42,761 nucleotides of DNA from Propionibacteriaceae bacterium UBA6238. Lineage in GTDB: Bacteria > Actinomycetota > Actinomycetes > Propionibacteriales > Propionibacteriaceae. Location of the stretch: NCBI GenBank assembly GCA_002441465.1, contig DJWE01000007.1, positions 1 to 42,761 of the forward strand, written 5' to 3'. The notes below the pieces were generated by a model. It did not search any database and had not been told where the DNA came from. It saw only the letters and a list, made by a program, of their open reading frames with translations. The position numbers were made by a program, and so were the translations under genes. Each line of letters starts with the position of its first letter. The stretch's first letter is position 1. Below, piece by piece: positions 25,404-33,590 of the stretch.

Positions 25404-26266
25404 CCGATCGGGTAGTCGACGTAGGCGAACCGCGCCGAGTCCGGCGCCCAGGAGTTCACGTTGAGGCTGCCCTGGCCGCCGAACAGGTCGATCCTCAAGG
25501 ACTCGTTGCGGGCGAGCGGGTCGGTGAGGACGACCTGGACGGGCCTGTTCGCGGGGTGTCCCAGGGTGTCCGGGGGGAAGGAGATGTAGACCATCCGGGT
25601 CCCGTCCGGGGAGAGATGCGGGAACCAGTTGACCCGGTCGTCACCGGTGAGCTGCTCGATGCCGGTGGCGTCGGGACGCATCCGGAACAGCTGGGCGTGT
25701 CCGGGACGCTCGGAGTTGCGTTCGGCGTTGAAGTACACCCACGCGCCGTCAGGGGAGAACTCGGCGCCGTCGTGGGGCTTTGCCGAGTCGGTGAGCGCGG
25801 TGGTGACGCCGGTTTCGAGGTCGAAGGCGTAGATGTTGTAGACAGCGCCCTCGGCGCGGGCCGCGCCGCCGATGTGCAGCAGCACCCGTCCGTCGGGGGA
25901 GACCCCGTGGAGGTAGTGCGCCATCAGACCGTCGTCGTCCCGGGTGACCCTGACCGCTTCGCCGCCGGCGAGCGGCATCCGGTAGATGTGGCCGTCCTCG
26001 CTGGTCGCGAAGATGTGCTCGCCGTCCGGGTCGAGGACGTGGTCGTTGTTGAAGTCTGCCACCGAAGTCTCGATGCGGGTCACCACGCCGTCGACCCAGC
26101 GGTGCAGCCAGCCGTCCTCGTTGAACACGATCGAGCCGTCCATCGCCCAGTTCGGCGCCTCGAAGACCGCCACGTCCGACTCATGGACCACCCGGTCCGT
26201 CCCGTCGAGTTCGACGATGTGCAGCCTCGATCGCTGACCTGTTTCGAGCTGTCTCCACTGTGGCAC
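25400..26266 (-). CDS. TolB-like / PD40 beta-propeller protein (operon 2)
   Basis: 288 residues, paralogue of the operon 1 propeller at 12723-13601. Six blade repeats with identical landmarks: FEAPNW, NNDHVLDPDG, HYLHGVSPDG, DGAEFSPDG, VNWFPHLSPDG, TLGHP and LFGGQGSLNV. There is no signal peptide. The conserved His positions at blade entrances suggest a metal or catalytic site as in PL22-type propeller lyases, but this is not demonstrated. It is coupled to the AKR gene by a 4-bp overlap and lies 38 bp after the GH1 gene. Finding it next to a different glycosidase implies a general, not substrate-specific, step. Confidence 0.8.
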   Translation of the reverse strand: MPQWRQLETGQRSRLHIVELDGTDRVVHESDVAVFEAPNWAMDGSIVFNEDGWLHRWVDGVVTRIETSVADFNNDHVLDPDGEHIFATSEDGHIYRMPLAGGEAVRVTRDDDGLMAHYLHGVSPDGRVLLHIGGAARAEGAVYNIYAFDLETGVTTALTDSAKPHDGAEFSPDGAWVYFNAERNSERPGHAQLFRMRPDATGIEQLTGDDRVNWFPHLSPDGTRMVYISFPPDTLGHPANRPVQVVLTDPLARNESLRIDLFGGQGSLNVNSWAPDSARFAYVDYPIG

Positions 26267-26304
26267 GGGTGTTCCTTTCGTCTGTCCTGGGTGGTGCCGC
26301 GGCC

Positions 26305-27708
26305 TCAGGCCCGCGGCAGCTGGTTCGTCCTGGCCACCTGCGCGTACCAGTGCGCGGTGTCCTTCCAGATCCGCTCTTGTGTGGGGTAGTCCACGTAGAA
26401 CAGGCCGAACCGCCTACTGTGGCCCCACGCCCACTCGAAGTTGTCGGTGAGGGACCACGCGAAGTAGCCCTTCACCGGCGCGCCCTCGTCGATGGCGCGG
26501 CCCAGGGCCCCGATGTGTGCGGCATAGTAGGCGGTCCGCTGCGGATCGGCGATCTCCTCACCGGGCCGGTACTCGTCGTCGAAGGCCGCCCCGTTCTCGG
26601 TGACGACCAGGTTGAGACCGGAATAGGCCCGGTGCAGACCCACCAGCAGCTCGGTGAGGGCCTGCGGCTCCTGGTTCCAGCCCATGGCGGTCAGCGGGCC
26701 GGTGGGGGGAAGGAACTCGATCGTCTCGGTGCCGGGCCATGCCCCGGTCCACGCGGTGGAGTGCGCCTCCTGCCAGGTGGGCGTCCGGGCGCCCGGAATG
26801 CGACGGACGGTGGACGTGGAGTAGTAGTTCACGCCGAGGAAGTCCAGCGGCTGCCGGATCTCGGCGAGGTCGCCGTCGCGGACGAATGACCAGTCCGAGA
26901 CGTGCGCGGTGTCGGCGAACAGCCGCGGGTCGTATGCCCCCTCGAGCATCGGCCCAAGCCAGACGCCATTGGCGACCCGCTCGCACTGCTGGACCGCCGC
27001 CAGATCTTCGGGCGAATCGGACGCCGGCCGCAGCACCTGGAGGTTCAGCGTCACCGACACCCGGGCGTCCGCGCTCGCCGCGCGGATCGCCTGCGCGCCT
27101 AGCCCGTGCGCCAGGTTGAGGTGGTGCGCGGCCGCCAGCGACGCCGGGTGGTCGTGCAGACCGGGGGCGTGCTCCCCGTCCGCGTAACCGAGGTAGGCGA
27201 CGCACCACGGCTCATTCAGGGTCGTCCAGGTGGGGATCCGGTCGCCCAGGGCCTCCACGACCGTCGAGACGTAGTCGGCATACCGCAGGGCCGTGTCGCG
27301 GCTGGGCCAGCCGCCGGCGTCCTGGAGGTATTGCGGCAGGTCCCAGTGGTACAGCGTCGCGTACGGCGCGATGCCGGCCTCGCCGAGCGCGTCGGCCAAC
27401 CGTCGGTAGTAGTCCAGTCCAGCCTGGTTGACGACGCCGGGCGCCGGCTGAATCCGTGGCCACGCGATCGAGAAGCGGTACGCCGAGACGCCCAGCTCGC
27501 TCATCAGGGCGATGTCGTCGCGGTAGCGGTGGTACTGGTCGACCGCCACGTCGCCGGTGGTGCCGTCCTTGATGCGGCCGGGTGTGTGGGTCATCGTGTC
27601 CCAGATGGACGGCGTCCGCCCGTCCTCACCGACCGCACCTTCCACCTGGTAGGCGGCCGTTGCGGTGCCCCAGACGAAGTCGGGTGGGAAGCTCCTGCTC
27701 GATGCCAT
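26305..27708 (-). CDS. glycoside hydrolase family 1, beta-glucosidase type
   Basis: 467 residues, the usual GH1 length. N-terminal FVWGTATAAYQVEG signature, acid/base E166 in TLNEPWC and nucleophile E371 in VTENGA, and the C-terminal YFAWSLTDNFEWAWG. It hydrolyses terminal beta-glucosides or related beta-glycosides with retention. There is no signal peptide, so it works in the cytoplasm on sugars imported by the operon 2 transporter. GH1 also includes beta-galactosidases and beta-fucosidases, so the exact sugar is open. Confidence 0.93.
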   Translation of the reverse strand: MASSRSFPPDFVWGTATAAYQVEGAVGEDGRTPSIWDTMTHTPGRIKDGTTGDVAVDQYHRYRDDIALMSELGVSAYRFSIAWPRIQPAPGVVNQAGLDYYRRLADALGEAGIAPYATLYHWDLPQYLQDAGGWPSRDTALRYADYVSTVVEALGDRIPTWTTLNEPWCVAYLGYADGEHAPGLHDHPASLAAAHHLNLAHGLGAQAIRAASADARVSVTLNLQVLRPASDSPEDLAAVQQCERVANGVWLGPMLEGAYDPRLFADTAHVSDWSFVRDGDLAEIRQPLDFLGVNYYSTSTVRRIPGARTPTWQEAHSTAWTGAWPGTETIEFLPPTGPLTAMGWNQEPQALTELLVGLHRAYSGLNLVVTENGAAFDDEYRPGEEIADPQRTAYYAAHIGALGRAIDEGAPVKGYFAWSLTDNFEWAWGHSRRFGLFYVDYPTQERIWKDTAHWYAQVARTNQLPRA

Positions 27709-27734
27709 GGTCTCTGCGTCCTGTGCTCGTGCGG

Positions 27735-28199
27735 TCAGCGGTAGGACTCGAGCGTCTCGAGCATGACCTTCAGGTCGTCGACGCAGTCGACGTAGGCGTA
27801 CTCACCTGAAGCGTCGCCGTACTTGCCGCGCTGGACGGTCGGCCAGCCGAACTGCTCCTGCAGCGCGTCGAGGCGTCCGGTGGTGTCGGTGACGTGGAAG
27901 GCGAGGTGGTGGACGCCCTCGCCGTGCTCGTCGAGGAAGTCCTGCCAGGCGGAGGCCACGCCGTTGGGCTGGATGATCTCCAGCTGGGTGGTCGGCGAGA
28001 TGTCGAGGAACGCCATGGAGCAGCTGGCGTCCGGCGCGGGATTGCCGTGGTAGGTCGTCCCGGTCACCTGGTAGTCGCCGGCTCCGACCGTCGGCGGGAC
28101 CGGCACTCCGAGGAGTTCGGCCCACCGGGTCTTCACCGCCTCAAGGTCGCGGACGACGAGGGCCACCTGGGTGACGAGGTTGGTTCCGAGCGCGGTCAT
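27735..28199 (-). CDS. VOC superfamily protein (operon 2, first copy)
   Basis: 154 residues, clearly related to the operon 1 VOC protein: LVTQVALVVRDLE with Q at the first metal position, LEIIQP with E, GVHHLAFHV with H and VMLETLE with E at the last. This copy keeps three of the four usual ligands plus Gln, so it may bind a metal. AAGGAG is properly spaced before ATG 28199. It lies between the permease genes and the GH1 gene. Possible sugar epimerase, isomerase or eliminase; unknown. Confidence 0.84.
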   Translation of the reverse strand: MTALGTNLVTQVALVVRDLEAVKTRWAELLGVPVPPTVGAGDYQVTGTTYHGNPAPDASCSMAFLDISPTTQLEIIQPNGVASAWQDFLDEHGEGVHHLAFHVTDTTGRLDALQEQFGWPTVQRGKYGDASGEYAYVDCVDDLKVMLETLESYR

Positions 28200-28289
28200 G
28201 TGTTCTCCTTGGTGGCTTCCTTGGCCGTGGGCCGAGGTGGGACGGTCTGTGGGGGCGGTAATCGGGCGGTCGTTACCGGGTCGGTCAGG

Positions 28290-29078
28290 TCACTTCAGCG
28301 CCCCGAACGCCATGCCACGCTCGAACTGCTTCTGCAGGCTGATGTAGGCGACGACCTCCGGGATCGCGGTAAGTACGGCCGCGGCGAGCACCTTGGGCGT
28401 GTCGTCGTTGTACTGGCGCTTGAAGAACTCGGGCAGCAGGGTGACGGTCCCCATGTTGTCGTTGATCAGGAACATCTTGGGCAGCAGGTAGGAGTTCCAC
28501 GCGTTGATCAGCACCAGGATGCAGATCGCGACGGCGATCGGGCGGGCCAGCGGGATCAGGACGTACCAGAAGGTCTTCCAGGTGGAGGCGCCGTCGATCC
28601 GCGCGGCCTCGAACAGCGCGTCCGGGATGCCGTCGACGAACGCGCGGGTGATCAGCGTGGTGAACGGGATCTGAAGTGCGGCGATCGGCAGGATCACCGA
28701 CCAGAAGCTGCCCAGCATGCCGAGGCGGACGGCGGTGACGTACAGCGGCGCGATCAGCACGACCTCCGGCAGCGTCAGCGCGGCCATCATCAGCCAGAAG
28801 TACACCTCCTTGCTGCGGATGCGCAGCTTGGAGAAGCCGAAGGACGCCATCATCGTGAACAGGTACACCAGGGCGATCGAGCAGGCCGCGATGATGAACG
28901 AGTTGAGGAAGAACCGCCCGAAGCCCGGCACCTGCAGGACCGCGAGGTAGTTGCCCCAACCGCGTCCCTGCAACGAGCGCTGGACCATGGTCACGATCGG
29001 GATCAGGAACGGGATCATGGCCAGCGTCACGGCGAGTTGCAGCACCAGGCGCTGCGCGCGGGACCGGATCTCAAACAT
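28290..29078 (-). CDS. carbohydrate ABC transporter permease (MalG type, operon 2)
   Basis: 262 residues, six membrane segments, EAA loop FEAARIDGASTWKTF near residues 155-170. Inner-membrane CUT1 permease. It overlaps the MalF-type gene by 8 bp, so translation is coupled. The substrate is presumably the beta-glucoside-type oligosaccharide cleaved by the GH1 enzyme. No ATPase gene is nearby. The 90 bp downstream hold only a weak dyad before the VOC gene. Confidence 0.92.
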   Translation of the reverse strand: MFEIRSRAQRLVLQLAVTLAMIPFLIPIVTMVQRSLQGRGWGNYLAVLQVPGFGRFFLNSFIIAACSIALVYLFTMMASFGFSKLRIRSKEVYFWLMMAALTLPEVVLIAPLYVTAVRLGMLGSFWSVILPIAALQIPFTTLITRAFVDGIPDALFEAARIDGASTWKTFWYVLIPLARPIAVAICILVLINAWNSYLLPKMFLINDNMGTVTLLPEFFKRQYNDDTPKVLAAAVLTAIPEVVAYISLQKQFERGMAFGALK

Positions 29079-30033
29079 CTTGCGCTCCCGTCTCCGCCGG
29101 GGCGAGCCTGCGGGCCTTCATCCGGGCGGGACGGTCCCGGCCGGTGGTGTTCATGAGGACGGAGACAACCACGGCGATCACCAACAGGATCATCGACAGG
29201 GCGCTGGCGTAGCCGAGGCTGCGCGACTGGCCCGAGACCTCCGAGTAGATCATCGTGCCGAGGAACTCCGACGAGTGCGCTGGGCCGCCCTGGGTGAGCA
29301 GCCACGGGTTGTCAAACAGCTTCAGCGCGGTGATGAAGTTCAAGATCGCCAGCGAGACGGTGGTGGCTTTGACGTTGGGCAGGATGATCGACCACAGGAT
29401 GCGCAGATTGCCCGCGCCGTCCAGCCGGGCGGCCTCGAGCATCTCCTGCTCGATCTGGCTCATGGCGGCGAAGTAGAGCAGGAACCCGAAGCCGACGGCT
29501 CCCCAGCACTGGACCAGCGTCACCACCATCAGCGAGGTGGACGACTGGCCGATCCAGCCCTGCGCCAGCCCGCCCAGGCCGAGTAGGTCAAGGATGGCGT
29601 TCGCCGTACCGTCCGAGCTCCACACCTGGATGTGGGCCGGAGCCATGATGGCCGGGGCGATCACGACTGGGACGAAGACGATCACCTTGTAGAGCGTCGC
29701 GAACTTCAGCCCCGAGTGCATGGCGGTCGCGAAGGCCACCCCACCGACGACCTGGACGGCGAACACGACGACGAAGAACACTATCGTGTGCCAGATCGCC
29801 GACCAGAACACGGGTGAGTCGAAGGCCTTGGCGTAGTTGTCCCAGCCCACGAAGGTCATCTTCGACGTGCCGCCCCTCCACGAGAAAAAGGAGAGGAAGC
29901 CGGAGTAGAAGATGCAGTAGTAAATGAGCCCGACCGACAGGACGAATCCGGGAGCCAGCCAGGCCAGCCCACCCGGCCGGAGGCGGGACTTGCGCCCACC
30001 TCGCGGCCGGGTCTCCACAGTGGAGGCTGTCAA
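29071..30033 (-). CDS. carbohydrate ABC transporter permease (MalF type, operon 2)
   Basis: 320 residues with a basic N-terminus, six membrane segments and an EAA loop (LEAARLDGAGNLRILW, about residues 200-215). CUT1 inner-membrane permease partner of the gene at 28290. The best start is TTG 30033 with AGGGACG about 8 bp upstream; GTG 30015 is an alternative. It begins 12 bp after the binding-protein stop, without the strong hairpin seen in operon 1. Confidence 0.92.
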   Translation of the reverse strand: MTASTVETRPRGGRKSRLRPGGLAWLAPGFVLSVGLIYYCIFYSGFLSFFSWRGGTSKMTFVGWDNYAKAFDSPVFWSAIWHTIVFFVVVFAVQVVGGVAFATAMHSGLKFATLYKVIVFVPVVIAPAIMAPAHIQVWSSDGTANAILDLLGLGGLAQGWIGQSSTSLMVVTLVQCWGAVGFGFLLYFAAMSQIEQEMLEAARLDGAGNLRILWSIILPNVKATTVSLAILNFITALKLFDNPWLLTQGGPAHSSEFLGTMIYSEVSGQSRSLGYASALSMILLVIAVVVSVLMNTTGRDRPARMKARRLAPAETGAQDV

Positions 30034-30045
30034 GGCAGTACGTCC

Positions 30046-31419
30046 CTACTTGCCGACGGTGGAGGCTTCGGAGGAGTCCTGCAGCGCCTGGGCGATGTCC
30101 TCGATCGACGTGTGGACGGTCGGGTCGAGAACCTGCTGCACGGCCACGACGATCGCCTTCAGGGTCGTCTCGGTGGTTTGCCACTGCCGGGTCTGTGTCG
30201 TCGACGCAGACTTCTGAAGCAGCGTCGCGATGGCCGGCTGCTGCCGGGTCGGGTCAACGAGCTTGATCGACGTCCAGTCAGGCTCGACGCCCTTCAGGCC
30301 CGGGATGAGATCGATGGCGTTGGCGACCATCTGCTGGCCGTTTTTCGACATCGTCATCCAGGCGACGAAGGTTTGCGCGGCGCCCACGTTCTTCGAGTCC
30401 TTGTTGATGGCCAGGCCGTAGTCGGCCTCACCGAACACCTGGGAGCCGTTGCCCTTGGCCGCGACGTCGGGGAAGTCCAGGGGAAGCTGGACGAACGGCG
30501 TCGGGTTGGAGACACCAGCCGACTCCATGGCCGTCTTCGCCGACTCCAGACCCGAGTACTGGGCGTACCAATAGCCCATCTGGACCATAGCGGCCTTGCC
30601 CCTCATGAACTCCTCGTTCGCCAGCGGGTACTGCCCGGCGTCCAGGACGTTCTTGGAGATGATGCCGTCGTCCTTCATCTTCTTGATGATGTTCAGCACC
30701 TCGATGCCCTGGGGGTCGTTCCACTTCGCGTCACCGGTGGCCGCCTTCAGGAACCAGGCCGGGTCGACGGAGTTGGCGATCGAGTGGAAGAACTCGGTCG
30801 GGAAGGTGTCCTCGCCACCGGCGCCCATTGTGAAGCAGATCTTGCCGGCAGCCTGGATCTTCTTGCAGGCCGCGACCCAGGAGTTGTAGTCGGTCGGCAG
30901 GTCGGCGCCAGCCGCGGTGAAGATGTCGGCGTTGTACCACAGGAAGCCGGCCGTCATGCCGCCCAGCGGGAGCGCGGTGAGCTGGCCGTCGGAGTTGGTC
31001 AACTGCTGCAGGTAGCCGGTGCCGAACTTGTCCTTCCAGTCCGCGCCGAGGGTCTGCTGCGCGAGCGTGCTCGGGTCGAGGGCGAAGCCGCCCCAGGTGT
31101 CGGGCGAGCCGCCGGCGGGGGAGATGTCGTACACGTCCGGGCCGGTGCCCGACTCCAGCGCCGGCGTGATCGCGTTGCGGTAGTCGACGTTCTCGTAGTT
31201 CTTGTAGGTGACCTTGATATTCGGGTACTCCTTGTTGAACGCCGCGATGTACTTCTCGGCGACAGGAGTGTCCGGCGTCCAGCCCCACCAACTGACCTCA
31301 CCGGACGACGCCGGGGTCACCGCACCGGCTGTGGTGTCGGTGCTCGCTGCGCTGCCGCAGCCCGTGAGGCTGAAGAGGAAGACGGATGCGGCGGCTGCCG
31401 CAACCACGCGTTTCTTCAT
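30046..31419 (-). CDS. extracellular sugar-binding lipoprotein (operon 2)
   Basis: 457 residues from ATG 31419, preceded by AAAGGAAAG. A textbook lipoprotein signal peptide (MKKR, Ala-rich core, lipobox LTGC with Cys near residue 21) precedes a family 1 solute-binding domain. It is lipid-anchored on the outer membrane face and hands an oligosaccharide to the permeases downstream. The frame is open upstream to 31572, but the signal peptide fixes the start. Upstream lie a strong promoter and two LacI-type operators. Confidence 0.93.
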   Translation of the reverse strand: MKKRVVAAAAASVFLFSLTGCGSAASTDTTAGAVTPASSGEVSWWGWTPDTPVAEKYIAAFNKEYPNIKVTYKNYENVDYRNAITPALESGTGPDVYDISPAGGSPDTWGGFALDPSTLAQQTLGADWKDKFGTGYLQQLTNSDGQLTALPLGGMTAGFLWYNADIFTAAGADLPTDYNSWVAACKKIQAAGKICFTMGAGGEDTFPTEFFHSIANSVDPAWFLKAATGDAKWNDPQGIEVLNIIKKMKDDGIISKNVLDAGQYPLANEEFMRGKAAMVQMGYWYAQYSGLESAKTAMESAGVSNPTPFVQLPLDFPDVAAKGNGSQVFGEADYGLAINKDSKNVGAAQTFVAWMTMSKNGQQMVANAIDLIPGLKGVEPDWTSIKLVDPTRQQPAIATLLQKSASTTQTRQWQTTETTLKAIVVAVQQVLDPTVHTSIEDIAQALQDSSEASTVGK

Positions 31420-31557
31420 CGGTTGCTTTCCTTTCGGTTGTCCGGCGCTTCCGCGCCGCTGTGCCCGTGGCTCACCCGCGTCAGCGCAGTAACCAGCACG
31501 TGTCGCTCGGTCCGGAGTCGTTCTGTCCTCGCGGCACCGCGATGAGGCTCCTCCCAC

Positions 31558-31571
31558 TGGAAGCGCTTCCA
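31558..31571. promoter_or_regulatory. LacI-type operator, promoter-proximal
   Basis: TGGAAGCGCTTCCA is a perfect 14-bp palindrome 13 bp beyond the -10 of the operon 2 promoter. It is the same operator class as CebR-type sites of actinobacteria. With the copies at 31623 and 32747 it defines the consensus TGGAANCGCTTCCA. Confidence 0.85.
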
Positions 31572-31584
31572 CTTCGTTTCCGCA

Positions 31585-31613
31585 ACGTTAGGCGTCGGTC
31601 CGACCGGTGTCAA
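31585..31613 (-). promoter_or_regulatory. promoter of operon 2
   Basis: On the minus strand a perfect -35 TTGACA (31613-31608), 17-bp spacer and -10 TAACGT (31590-31585). It is bracketed by operators at 31623-31636 (upstream) and 31558-31571 (start region), leading into the binding-protein gene after a leader of roughly 160 bases. Confidence 0.78.
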
Positions 31614-31622
31614 GAGGCTCGC

Positions 31623-31636
31623 TGGAACCGCTTCCA
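31623..31636. promoter_or_regulatory. LacI-type operator, upstream of the -35
   Basis: TGGAACCGCTTCCA differs from a perfect palindrome only at the centre. It lies 9 bp upstream of the -35 and its centre is 65 bp from that of the operator at 31558, so the pair could allow looping or cooperative repression. Confidence 0.8.
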
Positions 31637-31707
31637 GTGGTGAGCGTGGCGTTACCGGATCGTTATGAAGTCGGCCGTGGAGGGTGTGGACAGGGCAGGG
31701 CTCCGAG

Positions 31708-32724
31708 TCAGGCCGAATCGCGGACGACGAGTTCGGTCGGGAGGATGCGGGGAGTCTCGCCCCACTGGCGCGTCCTCAGGAAGCCGAGGAGCATGCTGGC
31801 CACCTCGCCCGCCATCTCCGAGACCGGCTGGGCCACCGTGGTCAGGTTGGGCAGGACGGCGGTGGCGGTGCTGGTGTTGTCGAAGCCGACGACCGCCACG
31901 TCCTCGGGCACGGACTTCCCCGCACTGGCGAGCCCCTGCAGCACGCCAACGGCGATCGCGTCGGACTGGGCGAAGACGGCATCGACGCGGGGATCGGCGA
32001 CCAGTGCCGCTGCGGCGTTGATGCCGGATTCGGGATCGAAGCTACCGTAGAGGTACGGTCCGGGCTCGACACCTGCGTCGGCGCAGGCCCGCATGAAGCC
32101 TTGGCGGCGGTCCTCGACCGACGGCACTCCGGCCGGGCCACCGACACACGCGATCCGCCGACGTCCCTTGTCGAGCAAGTACCTGGTGGCCTTGTAGCCA
32201 CCCTCCACGTTGTCGATGTCGACGTAGGGCAGCGAATCCGGCCGTGGGGGTCTGCCGAAGAACACCGTCGGGAGGCTCGACGCGGCGATGACCTCCTCAA
32301 CCTCCGGATTGCTGTGGAAGGACGTCACCACCATCCCGTCCACGTTGCCGGCATTGAGAAAGCTGCCCAGCTTCGCGATCAGGTCCTCGGGATCCATCAA
32401 GACGAGCAAGGGCTGCAGGCCCTCCCTCCAGAAATCCACCGAGAGCCGGCTGATCACCATGGCCAGTACGGGGTCGAAGAAGATCCTCGACGGATCCTCC
32501 GGAATGACCAGCGCAACGGCGTCCGTCCTGTTCCTCGCCAACGTCCGGGCCGCCTGGTTCGGGACGAACCCCAACTGCCGAACCGCTTTGTTGACCGCCT
32601 CGATCGCCTCCCGGGACGCGACTCCGCCGTTCAGCGCCCGCGAAGCGGTCGAGCGGGCCACCCCGGCCAATCGAGCCACTTCGTCCAGGGTCACGGGCGG
32701 GAGGTTTCCGCTGGGATCGGTCAT
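31708..32724 (-). CDS. LacI family transcriptional regulator of operon 2
   Basis: 338 residues: LacI helix-turn-helix near the N-terminus (TLDEVARLAGVARSTASRAL, about residues 12-31), hinge, then effector domain. It precedes operon 2 on the same strand, and three matching operators surround its gene (31558, 31623, 32747). It probably represses the operon, itself and the divergent SDR until an oligosaccharide effector binds. It is not closely similar to the operon 1 regulator, matching the different operator sequence. Confidence 0.93.
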   Translation of the reverse strand: MTDPSGNLPPVTLDEVARLAGVARSTASRALNGGVASREAIEAVNKAVRQLGFVPNQAARTLARNRTDAVALVIPEDPSRIFFDPVLAMVISRLSVDFWREGLQPLLVLMDPEDLIAKLGSFLNAGNVDGMVVTSFHSNPEVEEVIAASSLPTVFFGRPPRPDSLPYVDIDNVEGGYKATRYLLDKGRRRIACVGGPAGVPSVEDRRQGFMRACADAGVEPGPYLYGSFDPESGINAAAALVADPRVDAVFAQSDAIAVGVLQGLASAGKSVPEDVAVVGFDNTSTATAVLPNLTTVAQPVSEMAGEVASMLLGFLRTRQWGETPRILPTELVVRDSA

Positions 32725-32746
32725 GATAGCTCGCTCTGATGGGTCG

Positions 32747-32760
32747 TGGAACCGCTTCCA
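32747..32760. promoter_or_regulatory. LacI-type operator between regulator and SDR genes
   Basis: TGGAACCGCTTCCA, identical to the site at 31623-31636, lies in the 101-bp divergent gap between the LacI and SDR genes. A possible minus-strand -10 (TATTGT) abuts it. It could control both directions. Confidence 0.8.
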
Positions 32761-32825
32761 GACAATAGCGCACGCGCACGGCGTGATGCCGCTTCGGCCA
32801 CGTGCGGGGCGTAGGGTCTCGGGCC

Positions 32826-33590
32826 ATGGGCAGCCTTGACTTCACCCTCACCGACCAAGTCGCGATGGTCACCGGTGCGTCGCGGGGGATCGGGCACGAC
32901 CTGGTTCTCGCGCTCGCGGACGCCGGTGCGCGAGTCGTCGCTGCGGCGCGTGCCGTGGACGATGTCGCCGCTGTCGTGGACGAGGTTCGAACGCGCGGTG
33001 GCGATGCGCTCGCGCTGGAACTCGACGTGACCGACGTGGCAGGATCCCGGACGGCCGTGGAACAGCTTGTCGCCACCACCGGCCGGATCGACGTGCTCGT
33101 GAACAACGCCGGGCTCGGCTTCAACCACGACGCCGTCGACGTCACCGAGGCCGACTGGGACGAGATGATGGCGGTGAACCTCAAGGGGCTCTTCTTCGTC
33201 ACCCAAGCCGTCGCCCGACCAATGATCCAGCGCCGGCACGGACGGATCGTCAACCTGAGCTCTCAGGCCGGCCTCGTAGGCATCCCCAGGCACGCGGTGT
33301 ACTGCGCCAGCAAGGGTGGCGTGAACATGCTCACGCGCGAACTCGCGCTGGAGTGGGCGCCCTACGGCATCACGGTGAACGCAGTGGCTCCGACGTTCAT
33401 CCGCACACCGGGAACCGCCGAGAGGTTGGATGACCCCGGGTTCGCGTCCGACGTGCTCTCGCGCATTCCGGTCGGCCGGTTCGGCACGACGGACGACGTC
33501 GCCGCGGCGGTCGTCTACCTCGCGTCACCCGCAGCCGGGCTGGTCACCGGGACGGTACTCCCCGTGGACGGCGGCTGGACGGCCCAATAG
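32826..33590 (+). CDS. SDR family oxidoreductase
   Basis: 254 residues, classical short-chain dehydrogenase. Cofactor motif TGASRGIG (about residues 15-22), NNAG, catalytic Ser in NLSSQAG and Tyr-Lys in YCASKGG (about residues 159-165). NAD(P)-dependent oxidation of an alcohol or sugar hydroxyl, for example gluconate 5-dehydrogenase-like activity; the substrate is unproven. I chose ATG 32826 because it directly precedes the fold; a GTG at 32802 is also in frame. Divergent from the LacI gene with a shared operator, so probably in the operon 2 regulon. Confidence 0.9.
   Translation: MGSLDFTLTDQVAMVTGASRGIGHDLVLALADAGARVVAAARAVDDVAAVVDEVRTRGGDALALELDVTDVAGSRTAVEQLVATTGRIDVLVNNAGLGFNHDAVDVTEADWDEMMAVNLKGLFFVTQAVARPMIQRRHGRIVNLSSQAGLVGIPRHAVYCASKGGVNMLTRELALEWAPYGITVNAVAPTFIRTPGTAERLDDPGFASDVLSRIPVGRFGTTDDVAAAVVYLASPAAGLVTGTVLPVDGGWTAQ

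Noticed and set aside
28200..28289. hairpin CGGTAA/TTACCG between permease and VOC genes
   Set aside because: 6-bp stem with 11-base loop is too weak to claim a terminator.
30112..31545. 477-codon open frame antisense to the operon 2 binding protein
   Set aside because: Shadow; the lipoprotein on the other strand has a perfect signal peptide and family features.
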